From: Desmospora activa DSM 45169 | GTDB lineage: Bacteria > Bacillota > Bacilli > Thermoactinomycetales > DSM-45169 | DNA length: 64,000 nucleotides | Assembly: GCF_003046315.1 (NCBI RefSeq) | Contig: NZ_PZZP01000001.1 | Coordinates: forward strand, 2,690,542 to 2,754,541 | Direction of reading: 5' to 3' | Shown: positions 44,401 through 54,202 of the stretch, one piece after another | Layout: the number at the start of each line of letters is the position of its first letter | Numbering within the stretch: the first letter of the stretch is position 1 | The notes under the pieces: model-generated | Seen by the model: the letters and a program-made list of their open reading frames with translations, nothing else | Databases searched by the model: none | What the model was told of the DNA's origin: nothing | Position numbers and translations under genes: made by a program

Positions 44401-44719
44401 GGCTTCACTCCTTTTGTACAGGCTAAGGTAACACACTCGTACTCATCAGCAAAAGTTGTTTCTTAAATTGTGGCGGTCGGGAGTGGATTTCCGCCATCGC
44501 TCCATGCACTTCAAAGCACCAGTCTCGCCACGGTCACTTCGGTTCCCGGGCTCGCTTTGCGTGGCCAGAGTCATACAGAAGGAAATCCATCCCTCCCCGA
44601 AAAGTGCACTAAAAACCTGTACCCTCTCCAACAAATTTTTACGCCTATAATTTTTACAGTATAGTTTTAAACCGGTTGATTCATGCTACATGCCAGAACC
44701 CGGAAGGAGAGTGAACAAA
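44401..44719. other. Intergenic region
   Basis: Divergent region between the sugar dehydrogenase and a small hydrophilic protein gene. The A/T-rich stretch 44630-44670 (with CTATAATTTTT) may hold the promoter of the latter. Confidence 0.35.
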
Positions 44720-44875
44720 ATGGCACAATCCCGTGAAGATGAAAAGCAACATCAACAAAGAAACGCGGAGGTGGATGAAGGCGTCAACGATCAAGTTCAG
44801 TTCGCCTATGAACAAAGTGGCGAGCTGACCGACTTTCCGCCAAAAGAAAAAGAGATGAGAAAACAAGAATCGTAA
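44720..44875 (+). CDS. Small hydrophilic protein of unknown function
   Basis: The 51-residue protein (start MAQSREDEKQHQQRNAEVD) is rich in Glu, Gln and Lys, with no Cys and no membrane segment. It contains YEQSGELTDFPPKEKE. Short hydrophilic proteins of this type are common among spore or stress-associated proteins, but I recognise no family. GGAAGGAG lies eight bases before the ATG and a strong terminator follows, so it is very likely a real gene. Confidence 0.7.
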   Translation: MAQSREDEKQHQQRNAEVDEGVNDQVQFAYEQSGELTDFPPKEKEMRKQES

Positions 44876-44878
44876 GCA

Positions 44879-44910
44879 AAAACCCGGCGATCCTTGATCC
44901 CGGGTTTTCT
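44879..44910 (+). terminator. Terminator after the small hydrophilic protein gene
   Basis: AAAACCCGG pairs with CCGGGTTTT across a 12-base loop, followed by CTCTT. Confidence 0.85.
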
Positions 44911-44911
44911 C

Positions 44912-45241
44912 TTAAGCGTGCACATTGGCACCGATATAGGTTCCTTCGATATGCAAGTAGAGCACATTTAAATCGGCGATACGGCTGGAAAGATCGTTCA
45001 TCTCCTCCAGTATTCGATCCATCTCGGCTTCTCTTTCAATTCCGTTCAATGCTTCAAAGAGATGCATATATCGCCGCTCAAACAATCGAATCCGTTCCGG
45101 GATATCGGAGCATACTTCTTGGCAACCCAGCTCAAAGCGATGGAGGTACTCACGAGATAATTCCTCATAAGCGACAAACAAGCGGGGTCGACGAACGCCT
45201 AAGCGCTCATCAAAGGGAAATGCAAAGCATGGTGTGGTCAA
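44912..45241 (-). CDS. Uncharacterised helical protein
   Basis: The 109-residue protein is mainly helical (RRYMHLFEALNGIEREAEMDRILEEMNDL in pieces) with a Pro/Arg-rich N-terminus. No family is recognised. Start TTG with AAGGGAA upstream, downstream of the TPR gene by 37 bases on the same strand, so the two are probably cotranscribed. Confidence 0.65.
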   Translation of the reverse strand: MTTPCFAFPFDERLGVRRPRLFVAYEELSREYLHRFELGCQEVCSDIPERIRLFERRYMHLFEALNGIEREAEMDRILEEMNDLSSRIADLNVLYLHIEGTYIGANVHA

Positions 45242-45278
45242 TTCCCTTCACCTCACTTTCAATGTCACACGAAACAAT

Positions 45279-46190
45279 TTATGAATGAGCCGTCTGTTGT
45301 TTAAACTGATCGATTTTTAACTGCACCATTTTAAAATACTGTTCGTCCACATATTCCAGCATTTGATGTAAAACGGAAAAAGCCTGTTCCTTTTGACCGG
45401 TTTCCAGCAAAACTTGGGCATAATCCATCCCATGGAAGGGAGTAAAATAGGCTGGAGACCAGTACTGCTCACAAAAACCAATCAGCTCCTCATGCCGGTT
45501 AAACTTGCGCAGACAAGCGGATATGGTCATCGCTGCTACTTCTTCCTCCCATGATGGAAGTCCTTCATCGTTGCGGTAGGTCTGAACAAAAGCAAACGCT
45601 TTCTTAAATTGGTCCATCGCCTCCGAGACGTGACTCTCCGCCAGCAGTATTTTTCCCAACTCCAAACAAGGCCACCAAGCACCCTCCATTTGGCTCCATC
45701 CCCGGAGTAAATCCTTTAGCTTCTCACGATCATCCAACCATCGAATCAAGGAGCGCAGGGCGGACTCCTGGTTCGGTTCCCGGTTTAGCCCTTCACATAA
45801 TGAAGCGATTGCTTTTTCTTTTTCGGAGTGAGCCAACTGTATACGGGCTAGATATGTATAGGCAACCCCTCGCTCCGGATAACGTTGGATACACTCCTGT
45901 AGCAAGGTTGCCGCCTCAACCGTCTTCTCCTGTCTGATCAGGATCAACGCTTTTAACAACAGCGCTTCTTCCGCATGTTCACTCAGTTCCAGCAAGCGGT
46001 CGGCACCGCTGCCCGCTTCCTCCATAAAGCCGTCCTTGTATAATTGAACGACAAAAGCAAATAAGTTTTCAGCATGATCCCAGTCCGCCTCCATATTTTG
46101 CGGAATCACATGATCGCGGAATTCATCGCGATCCGTCCAAATCAGATGACCCCATTCATCGAAAAGGGGGATTCGTTCTGCTGGATTCAT
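45279..46190 (-). CDS. TPR-repeat protein
   Basis: The 303-residue cytosolic protein consists of TPR-like hairpins from about residue 40, for example AATLLQECIQRYPERGVAYTYLARIQLAHSEKEKAIASL. A 35-residue N-terminal segment contains FDEWGHLIWTDRDEFRDHV. A scaffold role is likely from the fold. Partners are unknown. Start ATG with GGGGAC at modest quality. First gene of a probable pair with 44912-45241. Confidence 0.78.
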   Translation of the reverse strand: MNPAERIPLFDEWGHLIWTDRDEFRDHVIPQNMEADWDHAENLFAFVVQLYKDGFMEEAGSGADRLLELSEHAEEALLLKALILIRQEKTVEAATLLQECIQRYPERGVAYTYLARIQLAHSEKEKAIASLCEGLNREPNQESALRSLIRWLDDREKLKDLLRGWSQMEGAWWPCLELGKILLAESHVSEAMDQFKKAFAFVQTYRNDEGLPSWEEEVAAMTISACLRKFNRHEELIGFCEQYWSPAYFTPFHGMDYAQVLLETGQKEQAFSVLHQMLEYVDEQYFKMVQLKIDQFKQQTAHS

Positions 46191-47601
<1,411 letters not shown>

Positions 47602-47613
47602 GATTGAAAATAA

Positions 47614-47653
47614 CCATCCCGAGCGGGTAAGTGTCCCGGTCGGGATGTTAGTG
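47614..47653 (+). terminator. Possible terminator after mnmA
   Basis: CATCCCGA-GCGGG pairs with CCCGG-TCGGGATG around TAAGTGT. The following T-run is poor. Confidence 0.55.
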
Positions 47654-47794
47654 TTGAATCAGATCCCCACCTGGATGATACTTTTTCTATAAAAGCAAAT
47701 AATAGTATGAAAAAATATCATTGCTATTTAATTATAAATGAATTATAATTCTGAATGTAGTATATTCCAAAGATTCCCTTAAGGGGACAGTATA

Positions 47795-48390
47795 TTGAAA
47801 ATACTACATTCCATCTTGGCTTTAACAATGATTTTTGCTACTGTATTTGGTGTCAGTAGTAATGTTTATGCAAATGATGATGTAGAGGATAATTATGAAG
47901 AAATCGTAGATCCTGAGTTCGTTCCTGAAGAAAAAATTGTAAATAGTGAGCCAGGACCGCTTCCCAGTGAAAATGTCCCTAGTGATGTTTGGTGGACTGG
48001 ATGGAAAATATATTCCAAATCTAAGCTGAGTGATGTTTATGGAAGCTGGAGACAAGGACCAGAAGGGAAAGGCCCAGGAACTGTAACACATTTTCACAAT
48101 CTGTCACCGTATCTAATTCATATACAGGAAATCAGCAGGTGTCTAAATCAGCAGTAAGTTCGGCAGTGGGATTTAATATCTCAACAAGTTATTCAAAAAC
48201 TGCTTCTTACAGTGTCACTGTTCCAAAGGGTGAAACTTGGCGTATTATTTATCGAGCTCGATATAATAAGTGGAAGGTAACACAACGCAAGTATCAACAT
48301 CTCGATGGAAGAGACTATTGGTACAACACCTATGATTACGTTTACCCCAAAAAGTTCTCTAACTGGAGCTACTCCTACAAAAAATTATGA
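47795..48390 (+). pseudogene. Secreted protein of unknown function, frameshifted
   Basis: A TTG start with AAGGGG upstream opens a signal peptide (ILALTMIFATVFGVSSNVYA) and an acidic segment with GWKIYSKSKLSDVYGSWRQGP. The frame then shifts at a run of four T (48091-48094). One extra T would join GTVTH directly to FSQSVTVSNSYTGNQQVSKS and the downstream frame ending KKFSNWSYSYKKL at 48390. The joined product would be about 198 residues with a beta-rich, Ser/Thr/Tyr-rich second half containing SVTVPKGETWRIIYRARY. Decay, phase variation or a sequence error are all possible. The region is clearly A/T-richer than its neighbours. Confidence 0.75.
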
Positions 48391-48446
48391 ATCATTAAAG
48401 AGGGGCATCTTGTATGCTCCTCTTTTTAAAAAGGAGAGAAAACATA

Positions 48447-49262
48447 GTGAAAAGCAGAACATTAAAACCTTATATCGGCTTAATGATTATCTTAAATTTA
48501 TTGTTATTGATAGGGTGTGATAAAGAAAACCAAAATCTTTCTGAGGTTAAAGGACTATTGATTTATGGAAACTGGGAAAGTTATCTTTATGCAAATACAG
48601 ATGAATCACTCTTAATACAAATACCGATTTACGATTTTAGCAAAGAGTTAGAAGGTTATTCTGTAAATGTAGAAAACTTCGATATCGGTGAAGTAACAGA
48701 TATTAAAATGGTTCCTCAAAACAAATTTGATGACTTTGAACAATACACATTGGAGTTTTCATTGATACCGAAAAAAGTTGGCATCCATAAAATTAATGAT
48801 CTAACCATTGTCATTGATACTGGAAAAAATAAATATGAGGAAGTAATAGGAAAGTGGACCTTTGAAGTGGATAAACCTGACCCAAATGACTATCTAACGA
48901 TTACAGGGGGAAGTTTATACGAGCCCTGGACTGGAGATTACAGTAGTGATTATGAATATCGTAGCGACATCGCTAACATTAGTGAGCGTGAGATTACTTT
49001 AAAACATCTATCTGTTAAAAATGACAACATAAAAGTTGAGTCGGCCAAAAACCTTTCCATTAAACCTGATGCCGAAGGGACACTTACGGCAAAAATTAAT
49101 ATCAGTGATACTACGGGTAATGTTTATTTACGTCCCAAACTAACGTATTCGATGAATGGAAAAACACTATCCTATCCCGCTAACTTAACCATGTATGCTT
49201 CTACTGTTCCAATGGATGAACTACGCAACCTCCTTCACGAAAAGAAAATGCTTGATAAATAA
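48447..49262 (+). CDS. Lipoprotein of unknown function
   Basis: The 271-residue protein has a lipobox (NLLLLIGCDK), a linker and two beta-rich segments (about 40-150 and 160-260), for example SLIPKKVGIHKINDLTIVIDTG and YRSDIANISEREITLKHLSVKN, which look Ig-like. No enzyme motif is seen. GTG at 48447 is seven to ten bases after AAAGGAG. An upstream frame to 48414 lacks a site. It follows the frameshifted secreted protein by 56 bases and shares its low G+C, so the two probably arrived together. Confidence 0.75.
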   Translation: MKSRTLKPYIGLMIILNLLLLIGCDKENQNLSEVKGLLIYGNWESYLYANTDESLLIQIPIYDFSKELEGYSVNVENFDIGEVTDIKMVPQNKFDDFEQYTLEFSLIPKKVGIHKINDLTIVIDTGKNKYEEVIGKWTFEVDKPDPNDYLTITGGSLYEPWTGDYSSDYEYRSDIANISEREITLKHLSVKNDNIKVESAKNLSIKPDAEGTLTAKINISDTTGNVYLRPKLTYSMNGKTLSYPANLTMYASTVPMDELRNLLHEKKMLDK

Positions 49263-49278
49263 AATCGATGTCCATTAT

Positions 49279-49312
49279 AAAAGCCAACGTTCAAATGAAC
49301 GTTGGCTTTTAC
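49279..49312. terminator. Bidirectional terminator
   Basis: AAAAGCCAACGTTC pairs with GAACGTTGGCTTTT around AAAT, serving the lipoprotein gene and the convergent protease gene. Confidence 0.92.
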
Positions 49313-49318
49313 CATCAT

Positions 49319-51469
49319 TTAATTCGTCACATGATAATGATAAGGGATACGGATCTTCTTCCCTTTTCCTTTATCCGCAGTGACGGTAATGTATCCTTGG
49401 TAATCGTTCCAGACTGTCTTGCCGGCAGCATCCACGGTAACCTTAAACGTGACGCTCTTTCCTTTGTTTACTTTTACCGTGGATTTGTCCACCTTTACCT
49501 GTTTCCCATCATCCACACTTATCGTATAATCTTGGTTTTTGTTGGTGGTGTTGGTCAGGGTAACAGTGAAGGATTTAGCGCTTTCTTTGCCTTTATTCGG
49601 CACTTGGCCGAAGCTGAGGCTGGCCGGGCTGGCCAAAGCCGGCGTATTCAAGGCCTCATTCACCTGAATAATCCCACCACCAACTGCCAAGGGGACAGCG
49701 TTATCCTTTGAATCAACCCCGGTTCCGATCAAAGCCGCTTTAATATCCTGTGGAGTCCAATCCGGACGGGCCTGGGTCAAAAGAGCCGCCGCACCGGCCA
49801 CATGGGGAGCCGACATGGAGGTTCCGTTTTTCGAATTGAGTCCGCCGCCGATGGTTGCAGAGTAAACATTGGCTCCTACTGCAGCCACATCCGGCTTCAA
49901 CGTATAGTTAACTGTCGGGCCACGGGAGGAGAAAAGCGCAACGGTTTCGCCATTTTCCGTGTTAAACTCTTCTAATGCTCCTGGATCAAAGACAGCGCTC
50001 GCCTCTGCACCACTCGACAACCACTCACCATCGTCAAGGGAAACCATTACAACCGGAATCGTCACTTTTGCCTCAACCGACATCCCAGAAGGATCTCCTG
50101 GAGCGTTATTCACCAGGATCACTCCGACAGCATTGGCTTTCTGGGCCGCTTCTCCCTTTTCTGTAAAGGTGCAATCGCCTCGTTTGATAACGGCAATTTT
50201 ACCGGTGAGATCTTCTGTGATTCCTTGGCATGCCTTGCCGTCTCCATCGGTTACCACATGAAGCGGTGCTTCCACTTTTTCCGTCACGATACCACCGGGA
50301 TCTGCAGTCGCTACTGGTAAGGTTTTGGTTTCACCGTCCACCGTTACATCGATCACTTGCCCGATAAAGTGGCTGTTGGCCACAGCCGCCACCGTGATCA
50401 CCTTGTCAGCCGTCCCTGGCGAGCCGATCGTCATCGGGCCTGGACCACTGTTGCCGGCGGAGATTACTACTGTAACTCCAGCTTCGGTCGCACCGTTAAC
50501 CACCGTATCCAACAAGTCAAAACCGGGTTCAGCAGTACCGCCAAGGCTCATATTGATTACATCCATCCCATCGCGAACTGCATCTTCCACCGCTGCTGCG
50601 ATATAGATGCTTTCGGCACTGCAGCTTTCACATGGAAACACATTGTAATTGCCGAGATACGCTCGTGGGGCTACACCGGAAAGGGGCGTTTTGGCCACGC
50701 CGGAAGGATCTTTATAATCTTGAATACCGGCGATGGTGCCCGCTACATGTGTCCCATGATCGCCAATCGCTTCTGGAGTCGCTTTTGGATCAGGCCAATA
50801 CACTTTAGCGGCAATCACTTTGTTGGTGGTAAATTGGCCTTCAAACCCTTCTTGCTCCTTGGGGAACCCTTCCGGCATCGGCAGAGAAGGATCTTGGAAG
50901 AAGGGATGATCTTGATCGATCCCACTGTCGATCACACCCACTTTTACATCTTCCCCTTTAAAACCGGAATTCCAAAGGGGTTGATTTTGTATGATGTCAT
51001 GGCTGGTATTCATCGCCGGGAAGTACTGAACTGATTTCACGACGTTCTCTACACCCGGACCCTCTTCCAACGCTTTGGGATCAATTCCATCGGCTTTAAC
51101 AGCCACTCCATTAAAGGTGAGATCAAACTCCTCTACAACCTTGGCTTTGGCGCTTTTTTTCTGTAACCAAGATTTGTAGTCAGAGCGTTTCTCTTTCAAA
51201 TATTTCTGGTATTTTTTCACTTCAGTCGCTTCTACATCCAGCTGTTCATCTTCATCCACTTTCGTTGCAGCAAAGCCGGATACATCCCCTTCATAGGTCG
51301 AAACCGGGTCATCATTCAATTGAACGAAGTAATACTCTCCGTCAGATGAAGGGGTATTTTGATTCACACCATCATCGACATAGGATGCCTGTACCGGACT
51401 GGCTATCCCAGCCAGGACAATTACCAACGATAACGTAAGCAATAATCCACGCCACTTCTTGCTGCCCAT
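49319..51469 (-). CDS. Secreted subtilisin-like serine protease with PA domain (Vpr type)
   Basis: The 716-residue preproprotein has a signal peptide (LLLTLSLVIVLAGIASPVQA), an inhibitor_I9 propeptide (about 45-140) and an S8 catalytic domain with Asp in GVIDSGIDQDHPFF, His in GDHGTHVAGTIAG and Ser in NGTSMSAPHVAGAAALL. A protease-associated (PA) domain is inserted between His and Ser (about 370-460). A C-terminal Fn3-like domain (KSFTVTLTNTTNKNQDYTISV) completes the layout of minor extracellular protease Vpr. ATG at 51469 with AAGGGGG upstream. Confidence 0.93.
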   Translation of the reverse strand: MGSKKWRGLLLTLSLVIVLAGIASPVQASYVDDGVNQNTPSSDGEYYFVQLNDDPVSTYEGDVSGFAATKVDEDEQLDVEATEVKKYQKYLKEKRSDYKSWLQKKSAKAKVVEEFDLTFNGVAVKADGIDPKALEEGPGVENVVKSVQYFPAMNTSHDIIQNQPLWNSGFKGEDVKVGVIDSGIDQDHPFFQDPSLPMPEGFPKEQEGFEGQFTTNKVIAAKVYWPDPKATPEAIGDHGTHVAGTIAGIQDYKDPSGVAKTPLSGVAPRAYLGNYNVFPCESCSAESIYIAAAVEDAVRDGMDVINMSLGGTAEPGFDLLDTVVNGATEAGVTVVISAGNSGPGPMTIGSPGTADKVITVAAVANSHFIGQVIDVTVDGETKTLPVATADPGGIVTEKVEAPLHVVTDGDGKACQGITEDLTGKIAVIKRGDCTFTEKGEAAQKANAVGVILVNNAPGDPSGMSVEAKVTIPVVMVSLDDGEWLSSGAEASAVFDPGALEEFNTENGETVALFSSRGPTVNYTLKPDVAAVGANVYSATIGGGLNSKNGTSMSAPHVAGAAALLTQARPDWTPQDIKAALIGTGVDSKDNAVPLAVGGGIIQVNEALNTPALASPASLSFGQVPNKGKESAKSFTVTLTNTTNKNQDYTISVDDGKQVKVDKSTVKVNKGKSVTFKVTVDAAGKTVWNDYQGYITVTADKGKGKKIRIPYHYHVTN

Positions 51470-51901
51470 CGTATTCCCCCTTGAATCAGAATGTCGAACG
51501 GATAAATAATACGCGACAACTTCGGCTATTTCCTGCAAATTTAAATAAATAAATTTTGAATGTCGAATTTTTACAACTTTTATCCTATAAGCTTATCTAT
51601 CGATAGAACATACCACCTAACCACTCCTGGTTTTCTAACAAAAACAAGCCATTTATCATCCAGAACTAAGGGAACTTTGAATAATCCGGTACCCAATTCG
51701 CTGATTACCTTTTAGATAGCGACCGTCCCCGGTTCAAACCGTCACCGGTGTAATAATGAAAAAAAAAAGCGCAAAGCGCCAGTTCAGCCGTATAAACGGA
51801 CGATGAGTTTTGGCCGAATCGATGTTGACTTATCGTACAGAGGTGAGGGGAGTATGCTAGTCGCTGGGCGCTCGCTAGACAGCTACTTTTATGCTTGTCT
51901 G
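51470..51901. other. Intergenic region upstream of the protease
   Basis: No gene is supported. It is A/T-rich up to 51600. Near 51770-51785 the minus strand has GCGC-TTT-GCGC followed by nine T residues, a short-stem terminator candidate behind the one at 51902. The TATGCTAGTCGCTGGGCGCTC segment around 51855-51880 has local inverted symmetry of unknown meaning. Confidence 0.4.
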
Positions 51902-51941
51902 AAAAAAGAAGGCAGTTCGCTAAATGTTAGCGTCTGCCTTT
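51902..51941 (-). terminator. Terminator of the sugar-utilisation operon
   Basis: On the minus strand AAGGCAG-AC-GCTAA pairs with TTAGC-GAA-CTGCCTT, followed by CTTTTTTC. It lies directly after the last gene of the operon. Confidence 0.85.
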
Positions 51942-51948
51942 CATTCAT

Positions 51949-53127
51949 CTACTCGATTTCTTGTCCAATTTTCACCCATGACCTCTCCTCTGCCGATTTT
52001 TCAATCGCTTCCAGCAAAATTTGATTCCTTACGCCATCTTCAAAATTGGGTTTTGGTTGATAATCCTCTGCAATCCCGCGGAAAAATTCATCGAACAAGT
52101 TGATAAAGGTATGCTCATAACCAATGATATGTCCCGCTGGCCAATAAGCACCTGCATAAGGATGCACTTCTTCAGTACAGTTAATTAAACGAAAACCTTG
52201 TTCTCCTGCTTCATCATCACTCAAATAGACTTCCAAGTTATTCATATTCTCCATATCCCAGCGGATTGAGCCTTTTTCACCATTGATCTCGAACTTATTT
52301 TTATTTCGATTACCATTGGCAAAACGTGTGGCCTCAAATGTACCCAGTGCACCATTTTCAAACCGAGCAATAATCGCAACTGCATCGTCAACAGTTACTT
52401 CGCCCATTTGATCCGAATTGCCTTTGGCACTCAACCCGCCGGACATCTCACCAAGGGGTCTTTCTTTAATAAATGTCTCCATCGTGCCAGTCAATTCCGT
52501 AAACTCGCCAATTAAAAAGCGTGCCAAGTCTAAACTATGGGCACCAATATCGCCAAGCGCCCCAGAACCGGCGATATCCTTCTGCAAACGCCAAACTAAA
52601 GGGAATTCCGGATCAATAATAAAATCCTGTAAATAGTTGGCGCGATAATGAAATACTCGCCCGATCTTTCCTTGGTCAATCAATTGTTTGGCAAATTGGA
52701 TGGCGGGGGCAAAGCGGTAATTATGACAAATCATATGCTTGACACCGCTCTCTTTCGCCGCTTTATACATACGTTTAGCCTCCTCAACCGTTAAGGCAAG
52801 GGGCTTTTCAATAATAACATGTTTGCCTGCCTCAATCGCTGCAAGGGCAATCTCCACATGGGTATGATTTGGCGTGACAATATCAATCACATCAATATCG
52901 TCTCGTTCCACTACTTTACGCCAATCGGTTTCATACGCTTCAAAGCCAAATTTCTTTTGTGCCTCTTTTACGGTCGCTTCATTTCTGCCTACAATTACTT
53001 TCAACTCAGGCTTCAATGGCGTATCAAAGTAAAAAGGCAGATCGCGGTAAGCATGGCTGTGTGCCTTCCCCATAAACTGATAACCGATCATACCAATTCG
53101 TATCGTCTTTTGCTCTACGCCCACCAT
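51949..53127 (-). CDS. Gfo/Idh/MocA-family oxidoreductase (operon-distal)
   Basis: The 392-residue NAD(P)-dependent dehydrogenase has the Rossmann motif IRIGMIGYQFMGKAHSHAY, the EKPLA motif in GKHVIIEKPLALT and the catalytic GDIGAHSLDLARFL. It is expected to oxidise a sugar or sugar derivative hydroxyl. It begins 23 bases after the surviving tail of the sugar isomerase gene (stop at 53150-53152) with AGGTGAT upstream, so it is the last gene of the transporter operon. Substrate unknown. Confidence 0.88.
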   Translation of the reverse strand: MVGVEQKTIRIGMIGYQFMGKAHSHAYRDLPFYFDTPLKPELKVIVGRNEATVKEAQKKFGFEAYETDWRKVVERDDIDVIDIVTPNHTHVEIALAAIEAGKHVIIEKPLALTVEEAKRMYKAAKESGVKHMICHNYRFAPAIQFAKQLIDQGKIGRVFHYRANYLQDFIIDPEFPLVWRLQKDIAGSGALGDIGAHSLDLARFLIGEFTELTGTMETFIKERPLGEMSGGLSAKGNSDQMGEVTVDDAVAIIARFENGALGTFEATRFANGNRNKNKFEINGEKGSIRWDMENMNNLEVYLSDDEAGEQGFRLINCTEEVHPYAGAYWPAGHIIGYEHTFINLFDEFFRGIAEDYQPKPNFEDGVRNQILLEAIEKSAEERSWVKIGQEIE

Positions 53128-53149
53128 ACATCACCTACTTTTTCCTTAA

Positions 53150-53206
53150 TTAGGGTTCCCGCAATAAATCAACTGCCTTTTGAAAGCCCTCTTCTACAGA
53201 CAATGA
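53150..53206 (-). pseudogene. C-terminal remnant of the sugar phosphate isomerase gene
   Basis: In one minus-strand frame 18 codons read SLSVEEGFQKAVDLLREP and then stop. That is the usual C-terminal helix of COG1082-type sugar phosphate isomerases. It abuts the right-end hairpin of the IS605-type remnant and sits 23 bases before the next operon gene, as expected for the original stop. Confidence 0.6.
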
Positions 53207-53210
53207 ACCT

Positions 53211-53232
53211 CTCCCACCTGAAGAGGTGGGAG
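53211..53232 (-). repeat. Right-end subterminal hairpin of the IS605-type remnant
   Basis: CTCCCACCT pairs with AGGTGGGAG around GAAG. In this family such a hairpin marks the transposon end and the 3' part of the TnpB guide RNA. Confidence 0.7.
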
Positions 53233-53381
53233 TTTCTTACCATCAGAATCAAGAAGCTCTCACGTATCGAAGGGTTTTCCCTCTATACTCGATCAAAGTG
53301 ATCGGAAACCTTCTTGATTCCTAAGTAAGCAACAGGTACAGAGCGTACCAGGGTCGGAACAGACCATCTACTACTTCTCGC

Positions 53382-53895
53382 TCAAGCGATCCGTAGATAC
53401 GTTTGCTTCGTCGAAACATCGAAATGCCGAATATCTCCATAGAGGGATTTCGCCAAAATATTTCTCGCTCCTTGGGTGTCTCGATGTTCTTGGTATCCGC
53501 ATAGACAACGGTATTTTCTAGAAGAGATTTTCTTCCTCTTCTTGCAGACAGGGCATGTCTGACTGGTATACGATTCATCCACTTTACGAAGTTTTATTCC
53601 TTGTATCGCTAACTTATATTTCAAATATTTTTTCGCTTTTCCAAATGACCAGTTCGATAAACGTTGCCCTTGTTTCCGATTTGCTTTCTTTTTCTTCCGC
53701 GTCTTTCTCTGCACTCCTTCAGGATTTCCCATCTGTACATCGGATACGGACCGTTTGACACACCAATCGACAAATTGTCTGGTCGTTTTATGGAGAGCAT
53801 CTTGCAGTTGTTTTTCTGACATCGAGAGCACATATCGTTTGGCTTTCTGGTACTTTTTCCACTGACGTGAACCCTTTTTACACTTGGACTGAGCT
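53382..53895 (-). pseudogene. tnpB: Truncated tnpB (RNA-guided nuclease ancestor)
   Basis: About 170 codons remain of the roughly 370-400 of a full TnpB. They begin near AQSKCKKGSRQWKKYQKAKR in the RuvC domain, continue through QLSNWSFGKAKKYLKYKLA-like sequence and the zinc finger CPVCKKRKKISSRKYRCLCG, and end with the last RuvC aspartate in HRDTQGARNI. The N-terminal recognition domain and first catalytic Asp are absent, so it cannot be an active nuclease. The frame extends upstream to 53978 only by running through isomerase sequence. Confidence 0.85.
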
Positions 53896-54202
53896 CTTTC
53901 CAATATGGCAATACCCGTTCTTTCTATTGCCACTCTAATACTTCTGGGTGGTCTTCTGGCCAAGCTGCGGTTACCCAAACCGGATATTTGGAGTGTTCTG
54001 ATTCCCCAGGACAGCCCGAAAAGGTAACGACTGTATCCACTCCTAGTTTCTCCGCCAACAATACGGTTTGTTCGAATTGATGATGTTTTTTAGAGATTTC
54101 TCGATTAGGATGAAGCGGGTTTCCGTGACAACTTAGCGCACTAATGGTCAAATTGCGCGAATCAATGGCTTGTTTAAATGCCTCTAGTTTCTTCAAAGCC
54201 AA
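53888..54202 (-). pseudogene. Central fragment of a sugar phosphate isomerase/epimerase gene
   Basis: The frame reads KKLEAFKQAIDSRNLTISAL, SCHGNPLHPNREISKKHH and LGVDTVVTFSGCPG, which is the middle of a COG1082 TIM-barrel isomerase/epimerase. It lacks the N-terminal 60-70 residues. It hits TAG at 53924-53926 where TGG (Trp) is expected, but beyond the stop the same frame continues with KERVLPYWKELS before TnpB sequence begins. The gene is therefore broken three ways: N-terminal deletion against the Gfo/Idh gene, a nonsense codon and the IS605-type insertion with loss of the middle. Confidence 0.75.

Larger units (their letters stand above)
53207..53895 (-). mobile_element. IS200/IS605-family remnant (3' part of tnpB and right end)
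   Basis: The remnant holds the C-terminal part of tnpB and a right-end region ending in a CTCCCACCT-GAAG-AGGTGGGAG hairpin (53211-53232), typical of these elements. The left end, any tnpA and the N-terminal half of tnpB are missing. The left junction with the isomerase remnant is near 53888-53895, where the reading switches from isomerase-like to TnpB-like sequence. Isomerase sequence is present on both sides, so the element once lay inside that gene. Confidence 0.8.

Noticed and set aside
51720..51790. tRNA-like fragment (GGTTCAAACC near 51736)
   Set aside because: No acceptor or anticodon arms can be built around it.
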